Below the pieces are notes generated by a model that was given only the letters and a program-made list of their open reading frames with translations, ran no database searches and was not told the DNA's origin. Source: Maniola hyperantus (taxonomy: Eukaryota > Arthropoda > Insecta > Lepidoptera > Nymphalidae). From it: DNA of 64,000 nucleotides. Positions 42,865-53,753 of the stretch are shown here, one piece after another. The stretch is from contig NC_048541.1 in NCBI RefSeq assembly GCF_902806685.2, positions 6,507,465 through 6,571,464 of the forward strand, in the 5' to 3' direction. The position numbers and the translations under genes were made by a program. Position 1 is the stretch's first letter. Every line of letters begins with the position of its first letter.

Positions 42865-43909
42865 CAGTGCCCTGTTTATCAAACGTTACAAGTCTTGTAT
42901 TACAAGCGTTTCTCTTGTAAATTTTTGCATTTTTACAAGAATGCGTTTATCAAAACTACACTTGTAAACTACAAGCTACGAGTAATATCACTTGTAATAC
43001 AAGTGTTTTTCACACTTGTATTTGTGGTTTTGTTCATCAAAAATGCCTTTGTAACTTGTAGCTTGTTGTTGACTCTTAATTTATTTTACAAGTTGTATGC
43101 AAGTATGATATTGTATAAAAGAATAATTAAATTATCTAGTACCTAGTAGTAAATAGGTAAAATAACTATAAAATAATTCGAAGGTGTAATTTTATTAAAC
43201 TTATCAATGCTGCTCTTTTTAAATTTGACCAAAACGTGTCTCATGTACATACGAGTATGCTGGCATAATCTTTTTCGGCAGATACAAGTCCAAGCGACTG
43301 ACATAGCAATAGTATCTCTTTCCACTCTGCTATTTTTTGGTCTTTAGATAATTTATCAGTAAATGCGCCAAATAAAATATCTTTTTTGTCACGAATTACT
43401 TAATTGAAGAATAATTGTAACTTTCGAATCAGATTTCGCCATTTTTTGCAGTGTAATTCGAATAGCGAAAATTTTTAAAGTCTATCCTTTTTTTCAAATT
43501 TTAAGTCTAACCTTAATTCATGAAAAAGAATGTAATATTTTTAATTTAAACTTTTTGTGTCGGTACTTTCTGTTGGTGTACCGAAATAGAATAAATAAAA
43601 GTAGATAGGTAAGTAAAATAAGAAGCAACAGGTTTTACAAATAGGTTATTTAACACAAAATTAAATTACTAGGACTAGTTATGGTACCGTAATTTCTATT
43701 TTATCGTCATTTATTACGGTTGAAAAATTATTTTGCAATTTAGCAAAAATAAAGTGTTATAAATTAAAAATACAAGTTCTACAAGTCTTGTAAAATCCTA
43801 CAAATCTTGTGAAATTATTTGATAAACATAATTTACAAGAGTTTGTAAAAAAGTTCTTGTAACTTGTAACTTGTAGCTTGTAGACTTGTAATGTTTGATA
43901 AACAGGGCA
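42865..43909 (+). mobile_element. ACAAG-rich inverted-repeat element, copy 2
   Basis: Same orientation as copy 1 and about 95% alike by eye. It differs by a deletion near 43066 (loss of a GTAACTTGTAACGAAAAAGT-type block) and an added patch near 43530 (ATTTTTAATTTAAACTTTTT). Its right end (AACAGGGCA) abuts copy 3 with a T between. Confidence 0.75.
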
Positions 43910-43910
43910 T

Positions 43911-44924
43911 AGTGCCCTGTTTTATTTTACAAGACTTGTAGAACTTGTATTTTTAATTTATAACACTTTATTTTTGCTAAATAAATGCTAAATTGCAAAA
44001 TAATTTTTCAACCGTAATAAATGACGATAAAATAGAAATTACGGTACCATAACTAGTCAAGTTATTGTTAAAAATAATTTTATTTTTCAAATAATTTAAT
44101 TTTGTGTTAAATAACCTATTTGTAAAACCTGTTGCTTCTTATTTTATTTACCTATCTACTTTTATTTATTCTATTTCGGTACACCAACAGAAAGTACCGA
44201 CACAAAAAGTTTAAATTAAAAATATTACATTCTTTTTCATGAATTAAGGTTAGACTTAAAATTTGAAAAAAAGGATAGACTTTAAAAAATTTCGCTATTC
44301 GAATTACACTGCATAAAATGGCGAAACCTGATTCGAAAGTTACAATTATTCTTCAATTAAGTAATTCGTGACAAAAAAGATATTTTATTTGGCGCATTTA
44401 CTGATAAATTATCTAAAGACCAAAAAATAGCAGAGTGGAAAAAGATACTATTGCTATGTCAGTCGCTTGGACTTGTATCTGCCGAAAAAGATTATGCCAG
44501 CATACTCGTATGTACATGAGACACGTTTTGGTCAAATTTAAAAAGAGCAGCATTGATAAGTTTAATAAAATTACACCTTTGAATTATTTTATAGTTATTT
44601 TACCTATTTACTACTAGGTACTAGATAATTTAATTATTCTTTTATATAATATCATACTTGCATACAACTTGTAAAATAAATTAAGAGTCAACGGAGGCTC
44701 TCCAACTTTTTCGTTACAAGTTACAAGCTACAAGTTACAAAGGCATTTTTGATGAACAAAACCACAGATACAAGTGTGAAAAACACTTGTATTACAAGTG
44801 ATATTACTCGTAGCTTGTAGTTTACAAGTGTAGTTTTGATAAACGCATTCTTGTAAAAATGCAAAAATTTACAAGAGAAACGCTTGTAATACAAGGCTTG
44901 TAACGTTTGATAAACAGGGCACTG
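43911..44924 (-). mobile_element. ACAAG-rich inverted-repeat element, copy 3, inverted
   Basis: The reverse complement of the family, starting AGTGCCCTGTTT then jumping to TATTTTACAAGACTTGTAG, so about 120 bp of the terminal region is deleted. It shares the ATTTTTAATTTAAACTTTTT patch with copy 2, so it is closer to copy 2 than to copy 1. Copies 2 and 3 form a roughly 2-kb palindrome. Confidence 0.75.
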
Positions 44925-45967
44925 GTCTCTCGACAGACTCAGCTATCTTTAGTCTCAAACATACAGTGCAGTATTACACTCAACGTAATACATCCGTTTA
45001 TGCATGTTTTCTAGACCTGAGCCGCGCATTTGATCTAGTAAACTATGATGTCCTTTGGAACAAATTGCATGCGGCTCAGGTCCCGAATGAGATGGTGAGT
45101 CTGCTGAGGTACTGGTACGGGGGTCAGATTAACCACGTAAGATGGGGTGACGCAACTTCTAGTGGGTATAGGCTAGACTGCGGGGTTCGCCAAGGTGGGC
45201 TTACCTCTCCGGACCTTTTCAACGTCTATATCAATGACCTGATATGTGAGCTCAGGGGCACCAGGATCGGCTGTCATCTAGGAAATGTTTGTGTGAACAA
45301 TCTTAGCTATGCGGACGATATGGTGCTCCTGAGCCCCTCGATTAGTGGACTCCGAAAATTACTTTCGATCTGTGGTCGATATGCAAAAGATCATGGGTTG
45401 AAATACAATGTCTCTAAATCAGAAATGATGGTATTTAGATCGGGAAAGGGACCGGAGAGGGTGCCCCCGGTTTATCTGGAGGGTTCTGCGGTTCGGGAGG
45501 TGCAACAATTCAAGTATCTGGGGCATGTTCTCACTGGTGACCTCAGGGATGATTTAGATATAGAAAGAGAGAGAAGAGCCCTCTCGGTTCGGTGTAACAT
45601 GCTTGCCCGCAGATTCTCTAAGTGCAGTAAAGATGTGAAATTGACACTATTTCGTGCATATTGTCAGTGTTTTTATACCTGTCAATTATGGACGAAATAT
45701 AAAAGAGCAACAATGAACACCATTAGGGTGCAATATAATGACGCATTTCGCATCCTAATGAGATTGCCAAGGTACTGCAGCGCGTCAGGCATGTTCGCCG
45801 AGGCGAGAGTCAGTGACTTCTTCGCCATTATTCGTAATCGTGTAGCCTCTTTCTGGGATAGAATACGACAATCCAATAACGTCATACTTGAGGTTATAGG
45901 TGGGCATATGACCGGTCAGATATTCGATCACTGGCGGCGTGTGCATCGGGACGCGAATAAGAAGTAG
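44925..45967 (+). pseudogene. LINE reverse transcriptase, C-terminal part
   Basis: Open from the insertion border; an internal Met at 44966 gives 333 residues. FLDLSRAFDLVNYDVLWNKL, CGVRQGGLTSPDLFNVYIND, LSYADDMVLLSPS and QQFKYLGHVLTGDL are reverse transcriptase blocks 3 to 7. It ends …HWRRVHRDANKK. It is intact in itself but separated from its N-terminus, hence a pseudogene. Confidence 0.85.
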
Positions 45968-46194
45968 AAGTAAGATTTTACTTCTACTTCTTGAACATCA
46001 AATAATATTTTAGTTATTTTAATTTTAATTTTAATTTATATTAATTTCTTTATTTAGTAGGTATTTTATTATAATGTATAATGTATAACTTGCTGGATTT
46101 ATATCTGAAAATAAAGATTTATTTATTATTATTATTATAACAGTCCTTTAAGGCCTTTCAAAAATTTACAAATTCTAAACATACAAAATTGCTT

Positions 46195-46400
46195 ATAACT
46201 AAATATTATAATCCGCGATTAATAGCCTCAACTGGTGACAGAAGGGCTGGCTCATTTTTTGCGCAGCGGATCAGCCTGGCTGTCCAGCGCGGAAATGCAG
46301 CCAGTATTCTTGGCACCATTCCACGCGGTCATGATTTATATAGTAATTAGATAAGGCTAGCTTTAAGTTTTATTGTATTAAAAAAAAAAAAAAAAAAAAC
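46195..46400 (+). mobile_element. 3' fragment of the endonuclease-type LINE with poly(A)
   Basis: The frame RLIASTGDRRAGSFFAQRIS then LAVQRGNAASILGTIPRGHD parallels the C-terminus of the 30861-33701 ORF (RVIESTGDPRAGSYLGQRIS…GNAASILGTMPRCGG). It is followed by a UTR and an A tract (46380-46399). It is a diverged second copy on the opposite strand, 5' truncated. Confidence 0.8.
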
Positions 46401-46492
46401 TAAATATCATTCTAAAAAATGTGATCACTACCAAAGAGTATACCACAGATACTATGAGCTACCACAGATATGAGCTACAGATGGATACGTAG

Positions 46493-46710
46493 GTAGAGTA
46501 ATAAAGGTAGATACAGCAACGTTTGCTTTCTCATTCACACTAAAAAGAGAACACAGATAAAGTTACTGATGTTATAAACAGAGACGCAGCTAACCTATTT
46601 TTTGTCCCTTATCGTGTAACTGGTTTTTTTCAAGAATACATACAAGGAATGCAACTTTAGTTGCAAAACAAACCATAAGAATTCGTGGCGTAATTGTATG
46701 TCTCATTAGT
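46493..46710. mobile_element. Rep1 family, copy c, left piece
   Basis: GCAACGTTTGCTTTCTCATT … CTCATTAG is the complement of 13196-13395 in copy b. The family continues at 49083 after the inserted transposon. 46711-46904 has no counterpart in copy b. Confidence 0.7.
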
Positions 46711-46906
46711 CTTATATAAGATGGAGCAGAGTATCAGCAGTGGATTACGAGTACATCAGTGCATTCTATATTATTAAATACAAGAAACCAATTTTATAAA
46801 TTAATTACGACTTTTTATTTTTGTGACAACCTAATAACATTAGTCAGTAGTCATAGTAACCAAAAGTCTAAATCTACTCATAAATCTATGACCTCTATGA
46901 CAATTA

Positions 46907-49080
46907 AACTAGCGGCACGCTATGATGGCCGGTTTGACGTTTGTCCGCTCATGAAGTTCCGTATTAATTGATAACGACTTTGAAGGAAATAATTGTATTA
47001 CTTTATTGACGATAGTGATGTGCAGAGATTCATAAATTTTATCGAATGTAGTTTTAGGTTTAGGACTCAAAATTTATTTATTAAATTGATTTCTTAAATG
47101 TATACAAGTGTAGAAAAATCAGTTTGCACCATTTAAGGGGTGAATGTACTTGTGAATATGAACAATTTTCACTATGTGGACAAACCTCTGAAATCGCAAA
47201 AAAATATCAATAAATTTTTAAAAATGGAATCTAATACGATCGTCACATAGGATCGCTGGCTAGCACAACTACTACCTCCGGCAAACTCGCGTCAATGCTC
47301 AATGCAAAACAAAGCAGTTTCGAATTGACGTTGCTTCGAAAAGTATAAACTGTCAGTGCAATGCGATTGTGATATAGTTTTGACCTGGCTTTGGATTTCA
47401 AATATTGATACTGCATTACTGTTGACCCTTGCTCGTTAATTTGGACTCTGTTCAAGCCCTTTGTTGTGGATTTCGTCGATATGACCGAACGTACGCAGAG
47501 AACTGTTCTAAATAGTCAGACACGTGAGTTCCTAATACGCCTTCGTAACTATTTCGATCGTGAAGCTCAAAATGGAGGGCCAATTTTACCTATAACGTCA
47601 GTGGTTGAACGCGTAGCTGATGCGCTTAATATTGGACAACGAACTGTTAGACGGATAACTAAAAAAAAATATGGCGAGACTGGCACAGAAGAAAATAAAC
47701 TTCACACACCAAAAAAGAGAAAACGAGCAAAACCAGTCGTAGGCATCGATAGCTTTGATGCCGATGCTATCCGAAGACATGTTTACGGCTACTATTTACA
47801 GAAGGAGTATCCAACAAGAAAAAAGTTGGTGCATTCACTGAAGGAAGCTGGATTATTCTTCGGTGGGGAAAGTTCTTTAACGAAGATTTTGAAGACCATT
47901 GGATTTCGATACAAAAAATGTAACAAACGCAAAATATTGATGGAAAGATTTGATATAGCGATGGCAAGGTATACTTTTTTACGGCAAGTGAAAGAAATCA
48001 AAAATTGGCAAAATGTTGTGTTCTTGGATGAAACATGGCTTAATGCTAACCATACTGTAGGCCGTTCTTGGAACGATGACACAGCAGCATCTACTTCCAA
48101 AGTTCCTGTAGGAAAAGGATCGCGACTTATAATTTGTCACGCCGGAACCATCAACGGGTTTGTCGAAGGTTCTCTCATGGCTTTTGCGTCAAAAACCACT
48201 GGAGACTATCATGAAGACATGAATGGAGAAAAGTTTACTGAATGGTTTACCTCAATGTTGTGTAGCCTCCCTGAACCATCTATTATAATTATGGACAACG
48301 CCCCATACCACTCGATGCAAATTGACAAGCCACCTGCCCAATCCCAAAAGAAAGCTGATATCGTCGCATGGCTTCGTAAAAATGGCGTAGATGCAAACAT
48401 GAATATGTTAAAAGCGGAATTAGTACGTCTTTTAAAAGAAAACAAACCAACCAAGATCCGATACGTCATTGACGAAATAGCATTAGAACATGGGCACAGA
48501 GTTATACGGTTACCGCCTTACCATTGTGAGTATAATGCGATTGAGTTGGTGTGGGCTCAAATTAAGGGATATGCTGCAAGACACAATACAGAACCCCCAT
48601 TTACCACAAAAAAAATGCTAAAATTATTAGAAGAAGCTTGTGAACATGTGACTAAAGGAGACTGGGAAAAGGTTGTGAATAGAACTGTTAAATTAATAAG
48701 GGAAGATTATGAAAGAGATGTGAAAATAGATAATATTATAGAAAACGAACATATAATTATTAATGTATGTGATGATAGCAGTGACGACAGTGAAAATAGT
48801 AGTATGGACGAATCTGATTAATTATGGCCTTTTGTGGCACCTTTTTCGGTATCTTTTGTATTCATATGTTTCTTGTGTGCATATAAAGTATGTATATTCA
48901 TTTTCGTTCAAATATTCAGTTCGTTCAAATAAATTAAATAAACATATACATTTTTGTTTTATTAAACCTATTTAATCAGGTACAAAAACAAAACTTAATT
49001 GTTTTTTGTTCGAGAATAAATTGACATTCCACATCACTATTGTAATGTGTCAAACCGGCCATCATAGCGTGCCGCTAGTG
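46907..49080 (+). mobile_element. IS630/Tc1/mariner-superfamily transposon, apparently intact
   Basis: 32-bp inverted ends: ACTAGCGGCACGCTATGATG then GCCGGTTTGAC at 46907-46938, with its complement at 49049-49080; only the outermost base differs. TA dinucleotides flank both sides (46905-46906, 49081-49082). ATAGTGATGTG recurs inside both ends as a possible second binding site. It contains one intact transposase gene and is 2174 bp long. Confidence 0.88.
47466..48821 (+). CDS. DDE transposase, DD82E spacing
   Basis: Intact 451-residue protein. The N-terminal half has two helix-turn-helix-like segments (VVERVADALNIGQRTVRRIT; YPTRKKLVHSLKEAGLFFGG…LTKILKTIGF) and a basic linker KKRKRAK. The catalytic core has FLDETW (D188), IIMDNAPYHS (D277) and YNAIELVWAQIKGYAARHN (E360). 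By my count 82 residues separate the second D and the E, far more than the 34-39 of Tc1 and mariner, because of an inserted segment (KKADIVAWLRKNGVDANMNM…). Families with this spacing have been described (I recall the name Sailor, from memory). The C-terminus is acidic. The first ATG of the ORF is used; a second, six codons in, is possible. Confidence 0.9.
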   Translation: MDFVDMTERTQRTVLNSQTREFLIRLRNYFDREAQNGGPILPITSVVERVADALNIGQRTVRRITKKKYGETGTEENKLHTPKKRKRAKPVVGIDSFDADAIRRHVYGYYLQKEYPTRKKLVHSLKEAGLFFGGESSLTKILKTIGFRYKKCNKRKILMERFDIAMARYTFLRQVKEIKNWQNVVFLDETWLNANHTVGRSWNDDTAASTSKVPVGKGSRLIICHAGTINGFVEGSLMAFASKTTGDYHEDMNGEKFTEWFTSMLCSLPEPSIIIMDNAPYHSMQIDKPPAQSQKKADIVAWLRKNGVDANMNMLKAELVRLLKENKPTKIRYVIDEIALEHGHRVIRLPPYHCEYNAIELVWAQIKGYAARHNTEPPFTTKKMLKLLEEACEHVTKGDWEKVVNRTVKLIREDYERDVKIDNIIENEHIIINVCDDSSDDSENSSMDESD

Positions 49081-49082
49081 TA

Positions 49083-49311
49083 GTTATTTATGTATGTACT
49101 TGTTTTCACATTAAAATCGTTTAATACAAATATTGACAGTAAACAATGGTAATAATTGTCGTGTTATTCATCGTTACGTCGCTATCTCATACGCGGTTAC
49201 ACAGTAGGTGCTTCAATCTACCTTTATTACTCAATCTACGCCCTCGTCCTTTACTCAAAAGGCTCAAGAGTTAGATGAGTTAGATCCCAGAGCCGTAAAA
49301 CCAGTTAAAAA
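49083..49311. mobile_element. Rep1 family, copy c, right piece
   Basis: GTTATTTATGTATGTACTTG continues the site broken at 46710. It then matches copy b inverted (CGCTATCTCATACGCGGTTA) and ends GATCCCAGAGCCGTAAAACC then AGTTAAAAA, the Rep1 terminus. Confidence 0.75.
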
Positions 49312-49456
49312 AAAACGTTTTCCCAAAATATTTTACCAATTTTACCTAAAAAACAATTTTATCTACCTGTAAAACGTAGTGATAATATAATATACTCTTT
49401 GCCTACCTGTTCTGGTTCTAACTTCTAAACATTTCTAAAATACTGTTTGCACAGCG

Positions 49457-52400
49457 ATGAATCGTGTTAGGAGCAGTCTATTTGAATTTCAGTGTAACCT
49501 AAAAAATAATCTTCACACTTCAGCAAGGGATTTTGCTTGGACCAAGTCTACATTGCCCAAGAGATTTCTGCAGTGTAATAAAAAAATATATCCTCCGCAA
49601 GAAATAGGGGAAAGTCCCAGACCAGCCGTAATTATAATACAATTAATTTACTTTAAAAAAATTTGCTGAACTCCTGGTTATGCGGTGTAATTTTATTATT
49701 AAATATTTTTAAATTAACCTCATAGCTTCATTAACTTTTTGTGTATAGTTTAATCAGTATTTTGTAATAAAAGTGCTCCTAAATTGCAATGATACCATGA
49801 ATTTATGCCTCATCACTCCGTCATCATACTGATATATTACGAGTACATGAATTCATAGGTAACAAATTAATATGTTCTAGCACCAAACCGACGCGACGTA
49901 CGTAATAGGTAATTATTGCAGTCATACCTAGTACTTTTAATTTGATAAAGTGTCCTCCCATATTACTATTGGATAACAGTTGAGATAGAGTACAAAGTTA
50001 GGACTTATGAACTTAAATTACAAAGCCTAAGGAAACCACACTTTTTAATGATATTGGAATGATTAATTAATTATTTACTTTTTATTACTTGCAGTTTATA
50101 TGTCACCAGAAAACTAACATCAAATACAGTCCAGAAAAACTTTGGTATATAGCATCTTTTGTCAGAGGAATGACTGTGGATGAAGCTGTAAAACAACTCG
50201 GCTATGTTAATAAAAAAGGTGCAAGTTTTATTAAGGAGACAATCCTGGAAGCACAAGATCTAGCTGTTAAAGAACATAATGTTGAATTTAAAAGCAATCT
50301 TTGGATAGGTAATAATTTTCATATCTAAGCCTACTAATAAACAGTAAATAAAGCAGTGTGTAAATAAAAATTTACACACTGCTTTAATAGATACATAGCA
50401 CAATTATACATATTTTGTATGTATGACAGAAATATATATAGCCATACATCACTACTACCCATATTATATATGTGAAAGTGTGTTTGTTTGTCACCGTCAT
50501 ACTGTAGCATTGACGTGATTTTTTGCATGGGTATAGTTAAAAACCTGGAGAGTTACATATGCTACTTTTTATTTAATTAATAATAGTATTTTTTTTGCGA
50601 TGTAACCATAAATTCACGGTTTCCGGATTTTTGCTATATGTGCTGTAAGACATTGCTATCAGCCAAATTTCATGATGAGGTCAACAGGAAGTACCCACAG
50701 AGTACATTGAATATACGGGTATAGAGTCATCAGTCCCTATTTTTTGGTAACGCCATCTATCGAGCTGAGTTGCAACTACAGGATCTGCTATATATACTAA
50801 TCCCTATACAGGATCTGCTATATATACTAATCCCTATAGGTACAGTATATACGCTACCTAGATATGTACCTATATATAGGTTTTAAATTTTCTTTTATTT
50901 CTATTTTTCTATGGTTAATTTCAATAAAACACATAAATAAGGTAATAATCTTTCATTTATTTTTGTAACTGGACACACACTTTTTTTCTGTTATTACAGC
51001 AAATCGTAGTCCGTGAAATGTAGTCGGGGTTATATTAGTTAGGTACTTATAGAGCTCTTCTTTTTTCTTGTTTTATGGCTTTTTCCATCAGATCCAGATC
51101 AGCACAATGCACAGTAAATCCATACTTTGCAGTTTCGAATAGCTTGAAAGAGGTACAAAGAAATAAAGAAAGTTGCTCGGTAGAGTTGTCAGAGTTCAAA
51201 ATAAAGCACAAGTCACTTCACTATAACAGAATCACCAAAATCCAACTAACAAAGTCAGTTGTTGGAAAATATCACATAAACACCTTGAGATAATGGAAAA
51301 CCTCGGAAAAAAGTGGTTGAAAATAAATAATTTTTAATAGACACAGACTTGACAATTTGTGACTGTGCCAGTGTTTCCATATGTAAATCAAGAATTACCG
51401 TGTTGTAAGGTTAAAAATACGGTGTTTCTTGATGAAATTACGGTGGATGAGCTAAAAGAATACCGTGTAATTTTTAAAAAGAAAAAAACGTTACGAATTT
51501 GCTTTTTAATTACCTAATGATTAATATTATTCTGAGTCTGACTCTCCTAGCATAGCAATGTCTTTTCATATATTTTTTTTATTGCATTCATCCATCACAT
51601 TTAAGAATTTTTACATTTCACTCCTTGCTAATTGCTTGAATAAGGACGAAAATAGATTGCCAAGATTAATAATTATTGATACTTTAACTGTGTGTGTGTG
51701 AGTGTGGCGGTAGATTAGAAAAATAATAAGATTAGATAAGTGGGGCGATAGATTAGAAAAATAATAAGGATTTCCTTGAAATCTGCCACAATCTACCACT
51801 TTCTTAAATCGTCAGCTTTTTCTGCCAGAGTTAAAATTTAGGAGCCAAATCTGCCCAAATGGCAGAAATCTGCCACAAACGGTCACACTGCTGACCGGCC
51901 ACAAAATTTACAAGTAGTGCCACCTGTTGCGAGTGGCTGGCAACAAAACTTACTACTAGTGCCATCTGTCGAGCTAAGTCTGAGTCAATGTACCCTGTGC
52001 GATTTTGTACTGTGGCTAAAATGTACTGAGTGAAAAGACCTTGTGAAGTGATTCCCTTGTCTTATCAGACAACAAAGTGATCCTATAAGGTTCCTTTTTT
52101 TTCTGTTAGAGCGGAAAGTTGTTTGTTTTGTTCTCTAAAACTACTGAACAGATTTTAATAATTCTTTCACTATAAGAAAGCTACTTTTCCAGAAGTAACA
52201 TAGGTTACATATTTTGTATAAATAGTATAGGTATGTATATCAAAATTTAAAAAGCCAGTCAGATGACATCTGCTTTGTGCATTGTCACATGAACAGGCCC
52301 ATCATAAAGGACCCTGGATAAGTCAGAAATTAGTTGTGTACTCAATAAATACTCTGATAAAAAACTTGAATTGAGCTGTCCATATTACCCAGCTGAGTGT

Positions 52401-52950
52401 TGTGGCTGTGCTCTTCTCAGACCTGGGCGCGTTTGGAACCCTCCTAGCTTCAGTTTTACGTAATTAAACTGTCGGCGGTGCAAGACCGTGGCGTGTGGAA
52501 GTCCCTACAAGAGACCTATGTCCAGCAGTGGACATCTATCGGTTGATGATGATGATGAATTAAATTATCACCATTACATCAATTATCTTACTAACTCCAC
52601 AATAATATAATTGGCAGAAGTGTACCCAATTTGAATAAATCATTTGAATTTGAATACTTATATATTTTGAAACTATAACTGGGTATTCTTTACTTGTAAT
52701 TAATTTGTTTAAATAAATTTTTGTTTCAGCGGAGTCATTTTCGGGAAAAGGTATGCATATTAAAGGGATAAGAAGACATGCACGAGCTAGATTAGGTGAA
52801 GTACGATACCAGTACAGTCATTACTTTGTACGCTTAGAAGAGGGAAATCCACCTGAAGATTATTATAAAAGGAACCCATTGACTGCCCAACAACAATTGG
52901 AGAACTGGTTGGATCAAATGAGGAAAAGAAAGATAATTAATTCATTTTAA
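49457..52950 (+). CDS. mRpL22: Mitochondrial large-subunit ribosomal protein uL22m (MRPL22)
   Basis: Exons 49457-49627, 50095-50308 and 52730-52950 join in phase (0, then 1) to 201 residues. The N-terminus (MNRVRSSLFEFQCNLKNNLH) is a mitochondrial presequence type. The L22 core is clear: NIKYSPEKLWYIASFVRGMT, VDEAVKQLGYVNKKGASFIK and HIKGIRRHARARLGEVRYQY, ending in a short C-terminal helix (QQQLENWLDQMRKRKI). uL22m lines the exit tunnel of the mitoribosome. Intron 2 (2.4 kb) carries several repeats, a 30-bp duplication and a LINE end. The first donor (GCC/GTAATT) is weaker than the others. It converges on the sugar transporter. Confidence 0.92.
50309..52729 (+). other. mRpL22 intron 2: repeats only
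   Basis: 50455-50570 is an ATCTAGT-type head variant. 50585-50712 is a CGGAACCCTAAAAA-type middle. 50784-50836 contains GGATCTGCTATATATACTAA then TCCCTATACA in tandem (30-bp period). 52110-52230 is the TTCTTTCACTATAAGAAAGC repeat. 52470-52560 is a LINE 3' end (ACCGTGGCGTGTGGAAGTCC … GGTTGATGATGATGATG). There is no gene inside. Confidence 0.55.
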
Positions 52951-53282
52951 TTTGTTAAGCAGTTAGTAACTTATTTTTAGTAACAAAATACTTATAGTAT
53001 GATTGTATGTATTTTATGTCATGAGAAAATTACATAACCCTTTTAATAAATCAACATTTGACTTAAAATAATGTTCAATGTTTTTGAATATCACATGTAG
53101 CTTTTCCAGCTTGTCTGCAATACCTCATAACCTAGAAGAAAATTATTTATATCATTAACTATGGTAAGAGTAATTTACCATCAGGTTAAAACCAAATATA
53201 CATTACCAAACCCATTTCAAGCTAAGGTATGAGTTTTAAAAAGAGCAGCATGAATACTAACATAATATCATAATTAGGTATA

Positions 53283-53387
53283 GTACGCGACAGGTCGTCG
53301 AACGTCTCGTACACCCGCACGCCACTGCAGGTGTGTGGGGAGTCCCCCCGCCTCATACCCCGATGGCCATCTCAACCTGTAGCGTAC
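53283..53387. mobile_element. GC-rich MITE, third copy
   Basis: Begins GTACGCGACAGG and ends CCATCTCAACCTGTAGCGTAC, the ends of the family at 4494-4665, with a shortened centre. It lies between mRpL22 and the sugar transporter. Confidence 0.6.
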
Positions 53388-53753
53388 TTAAACAAGCTGT
53401 ACCAACTATACCAACCATGTAATTAAACAAGCTTACTACAATGTGATAAAACTTAAATCAAAAATATACTTAGTAATTGGGTAACAATGAAACTGACAGA
53501 TTGTAAAAATATATTGAATATTTTATGTAATATCTTAATTTTTTAAAAAATAATTATTATATACCTAGTTAATAAAAAAGTAAATAAGTAAACTGGATTT
53601 TACAGAATAGGCACAAAGATCACAAAATAATACATAATTAATTAGTTAATTACCCTTGAGTATTAAAAATACTTTTAATTAAAATAATATAAGCATGATA
53701 AGTACATACTGCGATATATTACTTACAGCTGCTTAGAAATTTATAAAAAAAAA

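Larger units (their letters stand above)
41676..43909 (+). repeat. Tandem duplication: 51 bp of LINE plus MITE, two units
   Basis: LINE bases 41676-41726 (CTGAACTGCAGAAAAACATA … TTGGCTTCCGTC) reappear exactly at 42814-42864, each time followed by the same inverted-repeat element. The period is 1138 bp. The junction is the CTG shared by the element end (CACTG) and the LINE segment. Confidence 0.8.
40559..46139 (+). mobile_element. 5'-truncated APE-type LINE, split by a MITE cluster
   Basis: It starts abruptly in the C-terminus of the APE endonuclease (VYSSDHLPM) and continues into the polymerase. The first ORF (40585-41440) shifts frame at about 41445 (…GKAPS then HDNLSVEHV in the next frame). 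The second (41408-41726) reaches NYRPISLGTVIGKVLERV and DDAQFGFRP, then is cut by the 41727-44924 insertion. The polymerase resumes at 44925 with LSTDSAIFSLKHTVQYYTQ and stays open to 45967 (FLDLSRAFDLV, GVRQGGLTSP, YADDMVLLS). The 3' end is an ATT-repeat tail (46110-46138). The clade is not assigned. Confidence 0.8.

Noticed and set aside
42034..44617. Three near-identical 60-codon ORFs (MERxTIAMSVAWTCICRK type)
   Set aside because: They are an alternative frame of the repeated MITE interior. The better-supported relic frame there is the Myb/SANT-like one.
46711..46904. Left end of the DD82E element placed at 46711
   Set aside because: This sequence does not match the right TIR. The true inverted repeat with its TA flank begins at 46907.
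47598..48469. Minus-strand ORFs opposite the transposase
   Set aside because: They are shadows of the intact plus-strand transposase, with no motifs of their own.
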